Shown in pieces: positions 1 through 9,430 of a stretch of 64,000 bases of DNA. This DNA comes from Aliidiomarina maris (GTDB taxonomy: Bacteria > Pseudomonadota > Gammaproteobacteria > Enterobacterales > Alteromonadaceae). Position numbers and translations under genes: made by a program. Location: contig NZ_PIPK01000005.1 in NCBI RefSeq assembly GCF_003987335.1, positions 62,001 through 126,000 on the forward strand, in the 5' to 3' direction. The notes under the pieces were generated by a model, which had not been told where the DNA came from, did no database searches, and was given only the letters and a program-made list of their open reading frames with translations. How positions within the stretch are numbered: the first letter of the stretch is position 1; every line of letters begins with the position of its first letter.

Positions 1-2527
1 GAGCATTCTTCTTGATCATTTTGGGGTTGCTGTTCGCCACGTCGGCGCGCGCTTTGCCTTCTTGCTTGGCAGCGGCATCGACCTCTGGGTCGTGCTCAAT
101 ATCGGGCACCGCATCAACAATGTTTTGCTCCTCCAGCATGCGCTGGTGAATCTCTTCAAGGGAATGCACGATGTCTTTTTCTGGCACTCGTTTCGGCGGT
201 AAAATTAACGTACCGGCATAGTGGTTCGAGCCTGGTGCAGTCTTCGGATTGAATTTAATCATCGCGTAGACACCCATAGCTGCCAGTGCAAGTACAAAGA
301 TTTCGCCGAGGGTATCAAGTGCCCGGTAGTCAACCAGAATGACGTTTACAATATTACGACCGTGGGCTTCAGGCACCGAGTTCGCAATCATGAAGTCTGA
401 AATTGGGGTGAAGTCCTGAACTTCTATCGTCACCATAATCAGTAAGGTCATCAGGCCGCCAGTCAGGATAGCCACAAATGCGTCACTGATGCGGTCGGAC
501 GTGGACGAGATATTGGCAAATGATGGCAAGCGGAAAAGCACTAATACCAGCAAAATGACCGTCAAGGTTTCCACCAGGATTTGAGTAATACCAAGGTCTG
601 GCGCTGAGAATAAAATGAAGATCATTGCCACCGAGAAGCCGACAGCTCCCATGTAGGCTACGGCACCTAAGCGTGAGTGAGTTAACACTGCAGCGGCGGC
701 GCCGGCGACCAGCATCGCGACGGCGAACACTTCGTAGAACGATACGTTTAGGTCGAAGTTCCAGTGCACCTGATAGCGGGCGAATAAGGTGTAACCGGTA
801 ATCGCGATAAAGCTCAAAATGATCAGGCGCAGATAGTTACGCATCGAGCCATTTTGTAACAGACGCGTTTGCCATTCCGCAGTAAATACCAACCCGTCCA
901 TGAACTTGAAATAGCCGCTCTCAGGGCCACGCGCAATCACTGGGTCAAGCTTACGCAACTGGGTGTAAACTTTGTCCCAGTTTTTAAATAATAAGAAGCC
1001 CAATGCAATGCTGACCAAAGAAATAATCAGTGCGGCGTTAATGCCATGCCAAAGAGCCAAATAGCCTTCAATCTCGCCACCAGCAACCGCATAGGTCGCT
1101 GGCAGGGTGAAGTAGCTGCCTGCTAAACCGGGTAACAACCCAGCCAATAACGACAGCACGACCAAGATGACAGGGCCTATTAGCATGCCGGTTGGCGCTT
1201 CGTGAATGTCATCGGCGTTCTTAGCGGCTTTAAATTCACCAAAAAACGGGCGAATAGCGACCAGACCAGCGACACACACAACAAAAATCGACGACAGTAC
1301 TACCATGCCCAAAATGACGACATTGAACATGTTCTCAAGTACCGACTCGAGCAGAAGTTCTTTGGCCACAAAGCCGAACAATGGGGGAATACCCGCCAAT
1401 GACAACGCTGCGATGATGGTACAAGTAGCGGTCACCGGAAGTTTTTTACGCAGGCCGCCTAGTTCGCGCACATCACGTGTGCCTGCCTCATGGTCGACAG
1501 AGCCTGCCAGCATGAACAGCGCGCCCTTGTACAGCGAGTGCGCAAGTAAATAGGCGGCAAAGCCGATCATGGCTAACTCGGTGCCAATGCCGAGCAGCAA
1601 GGTTAAAGTACCCAGAGCCATTAAGGTCGAATAGGCGAGTAACTTTTTCAGGTCCGTATTGCGCAGAGCTAAGAATGCGCCAGTCAGCATGGTAAAGGCA
1701 CCCACGCTGGTCAATACAGTCACCCACAACTCGGTACTGCCCAGTTCAGGCTGTAACCGCGCAAGCAGATAAATACCTGCTTTCACCATCGTCGCCGAGT
1801 GCAAATAGGCACTCACCGGTGTCGGTGCAGCCATGGCATTGGGCAACCAAAAATGGAATGGGAATTGGGCTGACTTGGTGAATGCGCCAAGCAGCAAACA
1901 CACCATCATGCCGGTGTACCAAGGGTGCTCGGTAAGGACCTCTGAGCTATTGAAAATTTCCTGGAGTGAGTAACTACCGCCTACTGTGGCTAACATAATC
2001 AAGCCAGCGAGCAGGGCCAGACCGCCACCAACGGTGACTATCAAACCTTGCAAAGCCGCTTTACGTGCATCCGCACTTTGGTGATTAAACCCGATCAGCA
2101 TATAAGAGGTGATACTGGTTAATTCCCAAAATACGAACAGAGTAATCAGGTTATCTGCCAGCACCAGGCCCAGCATCGAGGCCATGAACGACAGCAAAAT
2201 GACTAAAAAGCGATTTAGGTTTTCATGCCCTTTCAGGTACGCGCCTGCGTACAGCACAATAAATGTACCGATACCGCAAATCAGTAGTGCAAACAGCAAC
2301 GAGAGGCCGTCTAACACCATGTCAAAGGAAATGCCCAGGCCGGGAATCCACTGATAGGCATGAACAATGGTTTCGCCACTTGCTACCGCAGGAATATGGC
2401 TTGCGAACCATAGGGTTAAAGTAGCAGGCACGAGAGCCAGCAGGGTGCTGGTGCGCCCCTGTAATTTTGGATATAGCCACGGCGTCAAGGCAGCGGCAAT
2501 GAATATGACCAGTACGGCTAATTGCAT
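1..2527 (-). CDS. mrpA: Mrp-type Na+/H+ antiporter subunit A, partial
   Basis: The minus-strand frame is open from an ATG at 2527 to the window edge (842 codons, no stop seen). It encodes a very hydrophobic, many-helix protein of the NADH-quinone oxidoreductase ND5-like family, the large proton-translocating subunit of the multisubunit Mrp/Mnh antiporter. In this family subunit A works in the inner membrane with MrpB-G to exchange Na+ for H+, which fits a salt-adapted organism. Near the C-terminus the sequence ILVDYRALDTLGEI (about residues 725-738) is the hallmark of MrpA rather than NuoL. A charged, non-membrane tail of about 60 residues follows and continues off the edge. The remaining mrp genes should lie beyond the left edge. 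A fused MrpAB form cannot be excluded because the end is not visible. Confidence 0.88.
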   Translation of the reverse strand, partial: MQLAVLVIFIAAALTPWLYPKLQGRTSTLLALVPATLTLWFASHIPAVASGETIVHAYQWIPGLGISFDMVLDGLSLLFALLICGIGTFIVLYAGAYLKGHENLNRFLVILLSFMASMLGLVLADNLITLFVFWELTSITSYMLIGFNHQSADARKAALQGLIVTVGGGLALLAGLIMLATVGGSYSLQEIFNSSEVLTEHPWYTGMMVCLLLGAFTKSAQFPFHFWLPNAMAAPTPVSAYLHSATMVKAGIYLLARLQPELGSTELWVTVLTSVGAFTMLTGAFLALRNTDLKKLLAYSTLMALGTLTLLLGIGTELAMIGFAAYLLAHSLYKGALFMLAGSVDHEAGTRDVRELGGLRKKLPVTATCTIIAALSLAGIPPLFGFVAKELLLESVLENMFNVVILGMVVLSSIFVVCVAGLVAIRPFFGEFKAAKNADDIHEAPTGMLIGPVILVVLSLLAGLLPGLAGSYFTLPATYAVAGGEIEGYLALWHGINAALIISLVSIALGFLLFKNWDKVYTQLRKLDPVIARGPESGYFKFMDGLVFTAEWQTRLLQNGSMRNYLRLIILSFIAITGYTLFARYQVHWNFDLNVSFYEVFAVAMLVAGAAAAVLTHSRLGAVAYMGAVGFSVAMIFILFSAPDLGITQILVETLTVILLVLVLFRLPSFANISSTSDRISDAFVAILTGGLMTLLIMVTIEVQDFTPISDFMIANSVPEAHGRNIVNVILVDYRALDTLGEIFVLALAAMGVYAMIKFNPKTAPGSNHYAGTLILPPKRVPEKDIVHSLEEIHQRMLEEQNIVDAVPDIEHDPEVDAAAKQEGKARADVANSNPKMIKKNA

Positions 2528-2728
2528 GATGAGTCCTAGTCCCAGTTAAAGCTAAAGCGCAAATTCGAATGAAAACGACAGCTTCAATCACATAAGGTTA
2601 TTAACTTACCACAGAAAAAAAATCTTGGTAAAGACAATGTGAAGATGATGATGCCCCGCCAATGCTACAAATATGTGTATAATGCCCCGCTAATTTTAGT
2701 TCAAATTCGTCCCTTTGAGAGCAAAATC

Positions 2729-3049
2729 ATGACAGGTTGGTTGATTATCGCGGGTGTTGTGTTGGTTATACTGTATTTAGTCCTTTTTGGATCTAATGCA
2801 ATCGCCGCTTTTAGTGTTAATAATCAAGGCATTAAAGTTAAAAAGGGGTCTTTCTCCCCGGCCTTTCTAAATGAAGCGGAACGGGTGTTAAAAGGTGCCA
2901 AAGGCGTGGTTAAAGTCGAGCCTGAGCACAACTACATGGTGCTGAAATTCCATGGTCAATTTAGTGACCAGCAACGCCAGGCCTTGACCAATATTTTTCC
3001 ACAGGAAAATTATCGGTCCGTTTGCTCAGCTTTTAAGCAGTTCCGCTAA
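2729..3049 (+). CDS. DUF3634 family small membrane protein
   Basis: This 106-residue protein starts at ATG 2729; an upstream in-frame ATG at 2639 would add 30 residues that do not look like the family. One N-terminal membrane helix (about residues 3-24) is followed by a soluble domain with the pattern IKVKKGSFSPAFLNEAERV and a GQFSDQQRQALTNIFP end, which resembles the DUF3634 family of Vibrio and Alteromonadales. The function is unknown. A TATAAT hexamer at 2678-2683 lies 46 bases before the start and could be its -10 element; I see no good -35. The gene is divergent from mrpA and its stop overlaps the convergent dGTPase-like gene by four bases. Confidence 0.72.
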   Translation: MTGWLIIAGVVLVILYLVLFGSNAIAAFSVNNQGIKVKKGSFSPAFLNEAERVLKGAKGVVKVEPEHNYMVLKFHGQFSDQQRQALTNIFPQENYRSVCSAFKQFR

Positions 3050-4341
3050 AATAAACTTCGGTACATACGTTCGGCGTAATCGTCGGTCATGCCTGCGATG
3101 TAATCGCACAGGGCGCGATCGGCGCCAATTTGACCTTCTTTATCGAATGCCTGTTGCCAACGCTCACGTGTGTTGCGTGGTAGTAAACGGGTTGGCTCTG
3201 TATGAAATGCAGCAAACAGGTCGAGCAGCATATGTTGGCTGCGATAGCGCAGTTGCTGAATTTCAGGTTGGTTAATCACGTATTCGAACACCACCGACTT
3301 TAAGCCGTTCAGTAGCTGGCGTTGGTGGTGCGGTAAGGTGGCATTAAAGCGCAGCTGTGGTTCGCTTGCTACGGGCAAGGTTTCGCTGACTTGCACGCTG
3401 GTGACAAAAATATTCACTAATGCGCCAATCGCATTCTTGCGCTGGTGATGACTGGACGAAAACAGTTGCTGTTGCAGCTTATGCATCAAGCTGCCAAGGG
3501 AATCGTCTAAATTATCAATAAGCTGGCCCATGTGCTGTTGCCATTGCTGGGCATTCAAGGTGCCAGTGACGACGGCGTCTTCCAAGTCATGCACGCCGTA
3601 GGCAATGTCATCGGCCAACTCCATCAGCGACGCATCGAATGACTTATACAGCGAACGCTGCCATGGGCTACTTGCAAGCGGTTCCACTTGTTGAAAGGCG
3701 CTGCGGTCATTGTCACTCAATGGTGCCAAGACCCAATCTAAAATATCGCTGTCGGCCTGAAAGATGGCTTTGGCTGGCTTCCAGCGACTCAGTGCCCCTG
3801 GCTTACTGTCATCTTGAGGTTGGGGCAGGTCAGGCATCAGTACTGGATACTTGAGCAACCCAAGTAACGTGCGTCGAGTCAAATCCATGCCGTGGGCTTC
3901 ATGGTAGGCTTCAAGGCGACCGACAATACGTAATGTTTGACCATTACCTTCAAAGCCCCCTGATGCCAGCATTTTAAAATTCAACGCAGTTTCGCCGCCG
4001 TGCCCAAACGGTGGGTGGCCAATGTCATGGGCAAGGCATAGTGCTTCCATCAAGTTTTCGTCGGGCAATAGGGTGCGCTCGAATTCACTGCCACTGTGGT
4101 GCAAGTGGTTAATCAGCGAAGCACCAATTTGTGCTGCTTCCAGTGAATGGGTCAGCCGAGTGCGATAAAAATCATTTTCGCCCACGTTCATAATTTGAGT
4201 CTTTGACTGCAAACGGCGAAACGCGGCGGAATGCAGGACGCGGGCACGGTCTCTTTGCCAAGCGGTGCGCATGTCGCCAGGGCGTTGTTGGTTGGGTCCT
4301 GAGCGGCGTTGCTGCCAATCTGCTAACGACAAAGACTGCAT
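3046..4341 (-). CDS. dGTPase-like HD-domain triphosphohydrolase
   Basis: This is a 431-residue HD-superfamily protein of the deoxyguanosinetriphosphate triphosphohydrolase-like group, which cleaves dNTPs to deoxynucleosides and tripolyphosphate. Visible metal-binding motifs are RTRLTHSLE (His64), LCLAHDIGHPPFGHGGE (His105, Asp106) and ELADDIAYGVHDLEDAV. I chose ATG 4341 because GGAG lies 9-12 bases upstream; an in-frame ATG at 4374 would add 11 residues but has no clear ribosome site. It is shorter than E. coli Dgt and belongs to a different branch from the second dGTPase at 17315-18784, so the window carries two non-identical members. Substrate preference cannot be read from the sequence. 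Confidence 0.88.
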   Translation of the reverse strand: MQSLSLADWQQRRSGPNQQRPGDMRTAWQRDRARVLHSAAFRRLQSKTQIMNVGENDFYRTRLTHSLEAAQIGASLINHLHHSGSEFERTLLPDENLMEALCLAHDIGHPPFGHGGETALNFKMLASGGFEGNGQTLRIVGRLEAYHEAHGMDLTRRTLLGLLKYPVLMPDLPQPQDDSKPGALSRWKPAKAIFQADSDILDWVLAPLSDNDRSAFQQVEPLASSPWQRSLYKSFDASLMELADDIAYGVHDLEDAVVTGTLNAQQWQQHMGQLIDNLDDSLGSLMHKLQQQLFSSSHHQRKNAIGALVNIFVTSVQVSETLPVASEPQLRFNATLPHHQRQLLNGLKSVVFEYVINQPEIQQLRYRSQHMLLDLFAAFHTEPTRLLPRNTRERWQQAFDKEGQIGADRALCDYIAGMTDDYAERMYRSLF

Positions 4342-4488
4342 GGAAAGGCTCCGTAAATGTTTGCTTTTATACATCAGCTAGGCTAATTCTAGTCCCTAAT
4401 GAGCATCTCAAATTCTGTGGTCATATGCGGCAATCTGTGCGTCGACTGCACCGTGGATTAGGTAAATCATTTTAGCAAAAGGAAACGC

Positions 4489-5979
4489 ATGGACCACCCT
4501 CAGGCTGCCAGCTTTCGTGGCTGGCAAAAGCAGTGTAGCTGGCTTGGCTACAATAGTGTACTGGTTTTAGTTTGGCTGGTGCTTTGGAAGCTCGCTAGTT
4601 TAATGGAGTACGCTCCGGGTGTCAGTATCTGGTATCCACCCGCAGCATTGTCACTAGCTGCGTTTATAGTGCTAGGAGCGCGAGCATGGCCGGCCATCAT
4701 ATTTGTTCTTTGCCTTACCTCGTGGTGGGTAGTAACGGCTAATGACAGTGACTCAACGATGAGTCTGATTGGTATAAGTGCTTTCTTTTATACGCTCTCT
4801 CATGGTGGCAGTTACTTCATTGGCGCTTTGGCTGCGCGTTGGATCATTGCGAAGCGTCAATATCGTGCAGTGCATGTGACGCTCGCTTGGTTGCTGTTAA
4901 TCGCTGTTTTGAGTGCTTTAATGAGCGCTAGTATCGGAACACTAACGGTATGGACTAAGCAATATATTACCTCGAGTGAGGTTCTAAACGTATTATTGAC
5001 ATGGTGGTTTGGCGACGCCGTGGCGGTCGTTATTTTAACGCCTTTATTTATTGCATTGCTGGGTAAACGTTACTCCCAGGTGCAGCAAATATTAGATTAT
5101 TTGCATTTTGGCTCTGATGGTCGTGCACTCGCGAGTTACATCGTGAAACTGACACTGCTGATTGCAGTGTTTGCATGTAGTCTGTTGCTATCAAATCGTT
5201 TAAGTCACAACGGGACTGAGGCATACATGGGTTTTGCAGCAATGTTAATATTGCTGCCACAGTTGTGGCTTGCGTTAACAGAACCTCCTTTGCGTACCGC
5301 GATGTCACTCGCGCTGCTATTTTTATGTGTTGCTATCGCTGTCAGTTTATTTGACCTGCGCAATATAATGCTGGTCATGCAAATCGCGCTACTCACGATT
5401 GCGGCAATTACTTGGTTAGTGATGTTAATTCCAATGCTGGCGAGTGATAACCGTCATTTAAGCCACTTAGCAAATATTGATCAGTTGACTGGCGCATTGT
5501 TACGCCACGCTTTTATAGCCATTGCTAATAAATATCTGGACCAGCGTTACACGAATCAAGAACCGCGAGAATTAAGTTTATTAATGTTCGATATTGATAA
5601 TTTTAAACAAGTTAACGATCAGCATGGGCATTCTTCAGGTGACCGCGCATTGCAGTTGGTTGCTACGCAAGTGTGTAACTCAGTTCGAGAGGATGATGTG
5701 TTCGGTCGCTTTGGCGGTGACGAGTTCTTGATTCTGCTAAATGGTACAAAAGATGACGGTTTGGAATTGAGTAAGCGGCTGCAGCAGCAGTTACAAATAA
5801 ATGCTCAAGCTGAGCTCGATATAAAACTCAGCTTGAGCTTTGGAATTATCGAACTGAAAGCCAACGATACGATTCAAAGTGCTATCGATCACGCTGATGC
5901 GTTGTTATATAAAGCCAAGCGTGACGGCCGCGGACGCGCAGCGTTAGCTGGCACCGCAACCACCAAGGCGTTAAGTTGA
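4489..5979 (+). CDS. MASE1-GGDEF diguanylate cyclase
   Basis: The 496-residue protein has an N-terminal MASE1 membrane sensor (about residues 15-320, roughly eight to ten helices, with the typical SIWYPPAALSLA motif near residue 47) and a C-terminal GGDEF domain (about 330-490). The catalytic GGDEF motif is intact at residues 409-413, so it should make cyclic di-GMP from two GTP. A RxxD inhibitory site (R400, D403) sits exactly five residues before GGDEF, so product feedback is likely. The ligand sensed by MASE1 is unknown. It is transcribed alone, convergent with the channel gene that ends 4 bases downstream. A YajQ cyclic di-GMP-binding family gene lies about 19 kb away. Confidence 0.9.
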   Translation: MDHPQAASFRGWQKQCSWLGYNSVLVLVWLVLWKLASLMEYAPGVSIWYPPAALSLAAFIVLGARAWPAIIFVLCLTSWWVVTANDSDSTMSLIGISAFFYTLSHGGSYFIGALAARWIIAKRQYRAVHVTLAWLLLIAVLSALMSASIGTLTVWTKQYITSSEVLNVLLTWWFGDAVAVVILTPLFIALLGKRYSQVQQILDYLHFGSDGRALASYIVKLTLLIAVFACSLLLSNRLSHNGTEAYMGFAAMLILLPQLWLALTEPPLRTAMSLALLFLCVAIAVSLFDLRNIMLVMQIALLTIAAITWLVMLIPMLASDNRHLSHLANIDQLTGALLRHAFIAIANKYLDQRYTNQEPRELSLLMFDIDNFKQVNDQHGHSSGDRALQLVATQVCNSVREDDVFGRFGGDEFLILLNGTKDDGLELSKRLQQQLQINAQAELDIKLSLSFGIIELKANDTIQSAIDHADALLYKAKRDGRGRAALAGTATTKALS

Positions 5980-5983
5980 TAGC

Positions 5984-7117
5984 TTATTCACCCATATAAC
6001 GCTCAAGTAAATTGTTCCAGTTGGGACTGGCACGCACATCCAGCAAGGTGCGATTAGTGGCCTCTAACATGTCGCTACCTTCCACCAAAGTGAAGGCATA
6101 GTTTTGCGCATTGAAGGTGTTGGGTAATAGCATCAGGTCAGCGTCGAAGCGCTGACGCAGCTGGTAGTTCAATAATGGCGCATCGTGAACCACTGCATCA
6201 ACTTCCTGTGCGGCGAGTGCGTCGAGCGCCGCTTCAATGTTAGCGTAGGGGCGATAACTGATAAAACGCTGATCAAGGTATTCCGAGGTGAATGAGTTCG
6301 GAATCGTCGCTACCCGCACGCGGTCAAGGTCTGATGGCCCTTCAATACGGCTGGCGAGTTCATTCACTGTAAGTGAACTTGCAATTGATGCGGTAAAGCT
6401 TGAGATAATAATCACGCTGGTGAACATCCAGATCAGTGCCACCACACGACCGCCGGTGCTGCGTGGCGATTTATCACCATAGCCAACCGTTGTCATGGTC
6501 ACCGCGGCCCACCAAAAGCCAGCGCCGATGCCTTTGACTTTATCCTGGCTAAATTCATCGGGGTTATGCTTGCGTTCAAACAGCCAAAGTGAAAAGCCAG
6601 ATAACAGCAGGACTGCGCTTAAAGCTAGCATCACACTGGCAAACTCTTTGGTGACGAAACGTTGCGCCACCGCCCACCAGCCGGCACGGTCTTCCTGCCG
6701 CACGGCGATACCCAACCCCGCGCTATGAAAAGGTTGGGTGAAATCGAGCATACGTTCGCGCTCAGCGGTCACTGTTAATGGGCCAATACCAACGTCGAAA
6801 TCTTGGTTGTACATGCCCTGTAGCAGGGCATCTAACTCGACCACTTGGTAGTCGAACGCCACATTTAGCTGACTCGCAACCTCTTCCCATAAAGCCACAC
6901 TAATACCATCTAAGCTGCCGTCCGCGCGCTCAATGACAAAAGGTGCGCCAACGCGTACTGCCACATTCAGTGGTTCATTGGGGCGTTCGAATTCAACATC
7001 GTTTAAGGCGTAAGTTTGCGGAGCTAAAAGTAGTAAAAGCGTGGCGATACTGCACCACAAGCCAATAGTGCGCGTTGATTTACGGCTAAAAAAACCATGA
7101 GGTAAGCAAAATGACAT
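5984..7117 (-). CDS. GluR0-like ligand-gated potassium channel
   Basis: This 377-residue protein is built like prokaryotic ionotropic glutamate receptors. It has a signal sequence (about 1-38), the first lobe of a family 3 solute-binding domain (45-150), a membrane helix (160-179), a pore loop with the K+ selectivity filter TVGYG (210-214), a second membrane helix (224-248) ending SSFTASIASSLTV, and the second binding lobe (253-370). Splitting of the binding domain by the channel is directly visible. Known members such as Synechocystis GluR0 open a K+ pore on amino-acid binding; the ligand here is unknown. The inner helix end resembles the conserved SYTANLAAF motif of animal receptors. It is monocistronic and convergent with the diguanylate cyclase gene. 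Confidence 0.88.
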   Translation of the reverse strand: MSFCLPHGFFSRKSTRTIGLWCSIATLLLLLAPQTYALNDVEFERPNEPLNVAVRVGAPFVIERADGSLDGISVALWEEVASQLNVAFDYQVVELDALLQGMYNQDFDVGIGPLTVTAERERMLDFTQPFHSAGLGIAVRQEDRAGWWAVAQRFVTKEFASVMLALSAVLLLSGFSLWLFERKHNPDEFSQDKVKGIGAGFWWAAVTMTTVGYGDKSPRSTGGRVVALIWMFTSVIIISSFTASIASSLTVNELASRIEGPSDLDRVRVATIPNSFTSEYLDQRFISYRPYANIEAALDALAAQEVDAVVHDAPLLNYQLRQRFDADLMLLPNTFNAQNYAFTLVEGSDMLEATNRTLLDVRASPNWNNLLERYMGE

Positions 7118-7178
7118 AGCAAGTCCTTAGCGTGGCGTTTCATCATAAAATATGAGCTACGTTAAGGATAACAAAGGA

Positions 7179-8561
7179 TTAATATATGTCACGCAGGTAA
7201 CGACCCTGGTTAGTTAACACCTGCATCGTGGTGCTACCAACAAGGTCATGCAAAGCCAGGTCAACACTTTGGCCAAGCCCTTGCGCATTGCCACAGACGT
7301 AAATATAACCACCCTGAAGTAAATACTGGCGTAACAGATCAGCATGTTGATGCAGCACATCTTGGGCGTAGCGCAGTGGTCCCTGTGAAGCTGACCACAC
7401 GCGGTCGAGGCGCTGCAACGTACCGTCGCGTTGCCAATTCAACAACTCGCTATCGCATGGACGATCATAGGTAGCAGAGCGTTCGCCATAAATACACCAC
7501 GTTGGCGCCCGGTGAGTTGCAGCAATTTGAGCGCGCCAGCATAACGCACTGCGTACGCCTGCAAGTCCGCTGCCTGCACCAATCACAATCAGCGGCACTT
7601 GTGCATTAACCCGGCTCCAATCAACCCCACGTCGAGGGATCACTTTGACTTCGCTGGCGGCGTCTAAGCGCTCGGTCAGGTAAAAAGACCCCAAGCCTGG
7701 GGTGCCGTCACTGCGCATTTGCTGACGTACAATTAGGTCGACTTGGGTGCTGGCATTGGTCTCGCCGCTAGGTATGCTATGCGGCGCGTTGGCAACACTA
7801 TAACTGCGCCGCTCCGTGGCATTAATTTGAATATCCACGATGTCACCTGCCTGAACCGCGTGCAACGGTGCCTGCAGCTGCAGGCTGACCAAGCACAAGG
7901 CTGGGTTGGGGCTGCCCGGGTTTAGCACTTCGCGGTGTCCTAAGCGCGCCGTTAGTGTGTTGCTCTGCGACGATGTTGGCTGCACGTCAAAGTGCTGGGA
8001 TAGCTGCTGTTGCCAGCGGCTTAAGTCTTTGGGCGCAAGCTTATCGACCTGCACTTGCGGCCACAAAGGGCGCATCCCGACACGTGAAAATTCAGCCTCA
8101 AGATAGTCACCAAAGGCACAGAAATGGGTGTAACTACGGTCGCCCAAGGCAAGCACAGCGAAACTGCTGTCATGCGCAGCCAGCGCTTGGTGAGCGGTGT
8201 GTTTTAAGCGCTGCACGAAGCGGCGAGCACTGTCTGGTGGCTCACCCGCGCCATACGTGCTGGCAATCACCAGTACACGCTGGTAATGCACCAAGGTATC
8301 AACGTCCATGGCCGACATGCACGCGAGCTCAGTATGACCCGCGTCGGGCGCAGCGGCAGCGAGCTGTTGATACAGCTGCTCCGCGACTTGCTGCGCCTGA
8401 CCCGATTGGCTCGCATAGAGCACTAAGGTACTGGCTGGCGTGTTCGCCGTTAGGGTATCTGCTTTGGGCATCTTAGGTTGGCTCTGACGATAAAAATACA
8501 CCGAGCTAAGTAACCAAAGCCAAGTGAGTACCCCAGCGACGGTCATTTCCATATTAGCCAC
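7179..8561 (-). CDS. membrane-anchored flavodoxin/FNR-type diflavin reductase
   Basis: This 460-residue protein has one N-terminal membrane helix (about 4-25), a flavodoxin-like FMN domain (LYASQSGQA, STYGAGEPPDSA, ALGDRSYTHF) and an FAD/NADPH reductase half (ERRSYSVAN for FAD, VIGAGSGLAGVRS and YVCGNAQGLG for the nucleotide), ending in an aromatic residue in RYLRDIY. This is the cytochrome P450 reductase or sulfite reductase flavoprotein layout, but shorter and membrane-anchored. It is the last gene of the PepSY-DUF2271-DUF4198 operon, its start overlapping the DUF4198 gene by 8 bases. With the Fur box upstream, I infer it passes NADPH electrons to the membrane for iron-related reduction; the acceptor is not known. 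Confidence 0.82.
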   Translation of the reverse strand: MANMEMTVAGVLTWLWLLSSVYFYRQSQPKMPKADTLTANTPASTLVLYASQSGQAQQVAEQLYQQLAAAAPDAGHTELACMSAMDVDTLVHYQRVLVIASTYGAGEPPDSARRFVQRLKHTAHQALAAHDSSFAVLALGDRSYTHFCAFGDYLEAEFSRVGMRPLWPQVQVDKLAPKDLSRWQQQLSQHFDVQPTSSQSNTLTARLGHREVLNPGSPNPALCLVSLQLQAPLHAVQAGDIVDIQINATERRSYSVANAPHSIPSGETNASTQVDLIVRQQMRSDGTPGLGSFYLTERLDAASEVKVIPRRGVDWSRVNAQVPLIVIGAGSGLAGVRSALCWRAQIAATHRAPTWCIYGERSATYDRPCDSELLNWQRDGTLQRLDRVWSASQGPLRYAQDVLHQHADLLRQYLLQGGYIYVCGNAQGLGQSVDLALHDLVGSTTMQVLTNQGRYLRDIY

Positions 8562-9396
8562 CCAATACTTCCAGTGTTACCACATAGCTGCCTTGGCGAC
8601 TGGTGGCCGGGGCTTTTGCCTGCTCGTCTTGGTAGCGTGCTTCTAACCAGTACTTGCCAGCTTGCTCTAGATTAAAGCGCATTTCGCCTTCGGCATTGGT
8701 GGTCACTTCAATCGCGTCTTGCTGGTCACGGTACTTCATGCCATCGCGTAATAAGGTGACCGTCGCGCCAGCCGCTGGTTCGCCGTCAATCAACAGCTGA
8801 AATACCAAGTCTTCTTGCGTATACAAGTCGTTCGGATGAGTTAGGTAGCGCATCTCTAAGCCCTGCGCGGTCGGCTCAATCACGTCAAAGTCAGGCTGAC
8901 CATTGGTCATAAAGGTTTCGATACGGCGCGATACTTGGCTAATTTGCAGGTTGTCAGCATCGGCAGGTATGGCCTGCTCAAGCTCGGCATCGTTGAAGCT
9001 TTGGCCGCGGCCAGGAAACATGCCGCGGCTACCGTCAGGGTTGGTCCAACGCGCACTCAAACCTGCTGAGGCAGAGGCCACACGATAGGTACCCGGCGCC
9101 GCTAACGTAAGGTCAAAGGTGGTGCGAAAACGGCCGCTATGCACATTTTCCAAAGCTAAGTCATTGCCTTCGGCATCATAGGCACTTAAGCCAGCGGCAT
9201 TAAAAGCGCGGTAGTCACTCACAAAAATGTCATTCGAAATTGCGGCGTCTAGGGTGATCATTGGGCTGTCACCAGCGACTACAGTCGTTTGTGGCACTAT
9301 CCAAGCGCGGTGGGCGTGCGCCGGTAACGTCATCGCAAGCATTAGTGCGCTGGCTAGGGTGGCTTGGGTTACGCGGGTAGGTAATCGCATCATCAT
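8554..9396 (-). CDS. DUF4198 domain periplasmic protein
   Basis: The protein has 280 residues from the first of three consecutive ATG codons (9396, 9393, 9390); AAGGA five bases before 9396 supports that start over the upstream one at 9417. A signal peptide ends near the LPAHAHRAW sequence. After cleavage the mature N-terminus begins with His residues, typical of DUF4198 proteins, some of which are annotated as metal-uptake accessory proteins. The C-terminal third looks like a small beta-sandwich (PAAGATVTLLRDG, NAEGEMRFNL). It is the third gene of a Fur-box-led operon, so a role in metal handling is plausible but unproven. Confidence 0.78.
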   Translation of the reverse strand: MMMRLPTRVTQATLASALMLAMTLPAHAHRAWIVPQTTVVAGDSPMITLDAAISNDIFVSDYRAFNAAGLSAYDAEGNDLALENVHSGRFRTTFDLTLAAPGTYRVASASAGLSARWTNPDGSRGMFPGRGQSFNDAELEQAIPADADNLQISQVSRRIETFMTNGQPDFDVIEPTAQGLEMRYLTHPNDLYTQEDLVFQLLIDGEPAAGATVTLLRDGMKYRDQQDAIEVTTNAEGEMRFNLEQAGKYWLEARYQDEQAKAPATSRQGSYVVTLEVLGG

Positions 9397-9430
9397 AGAA
9401 ATCCTTATGGTTAACAAAGAAAGCGTTGGG

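Noticed and set aside
2651-2690. repeated ATGCCCCGC at 2651 and 2682
   Set aside because: A two-copy 9-mer in a promoter region with no further structure; chance is likely.
7955-8476. 173-residue plus-strand open frame
   Set aside because: It is the antisense of the diflavin reductase gene, whose motifs are clear.
7179-8561. reading the diflavin protein as CysJ sulfite reductase
   Set aside because: It is shorter, has a membrane anchor and is in a PepSY operon without cysI.
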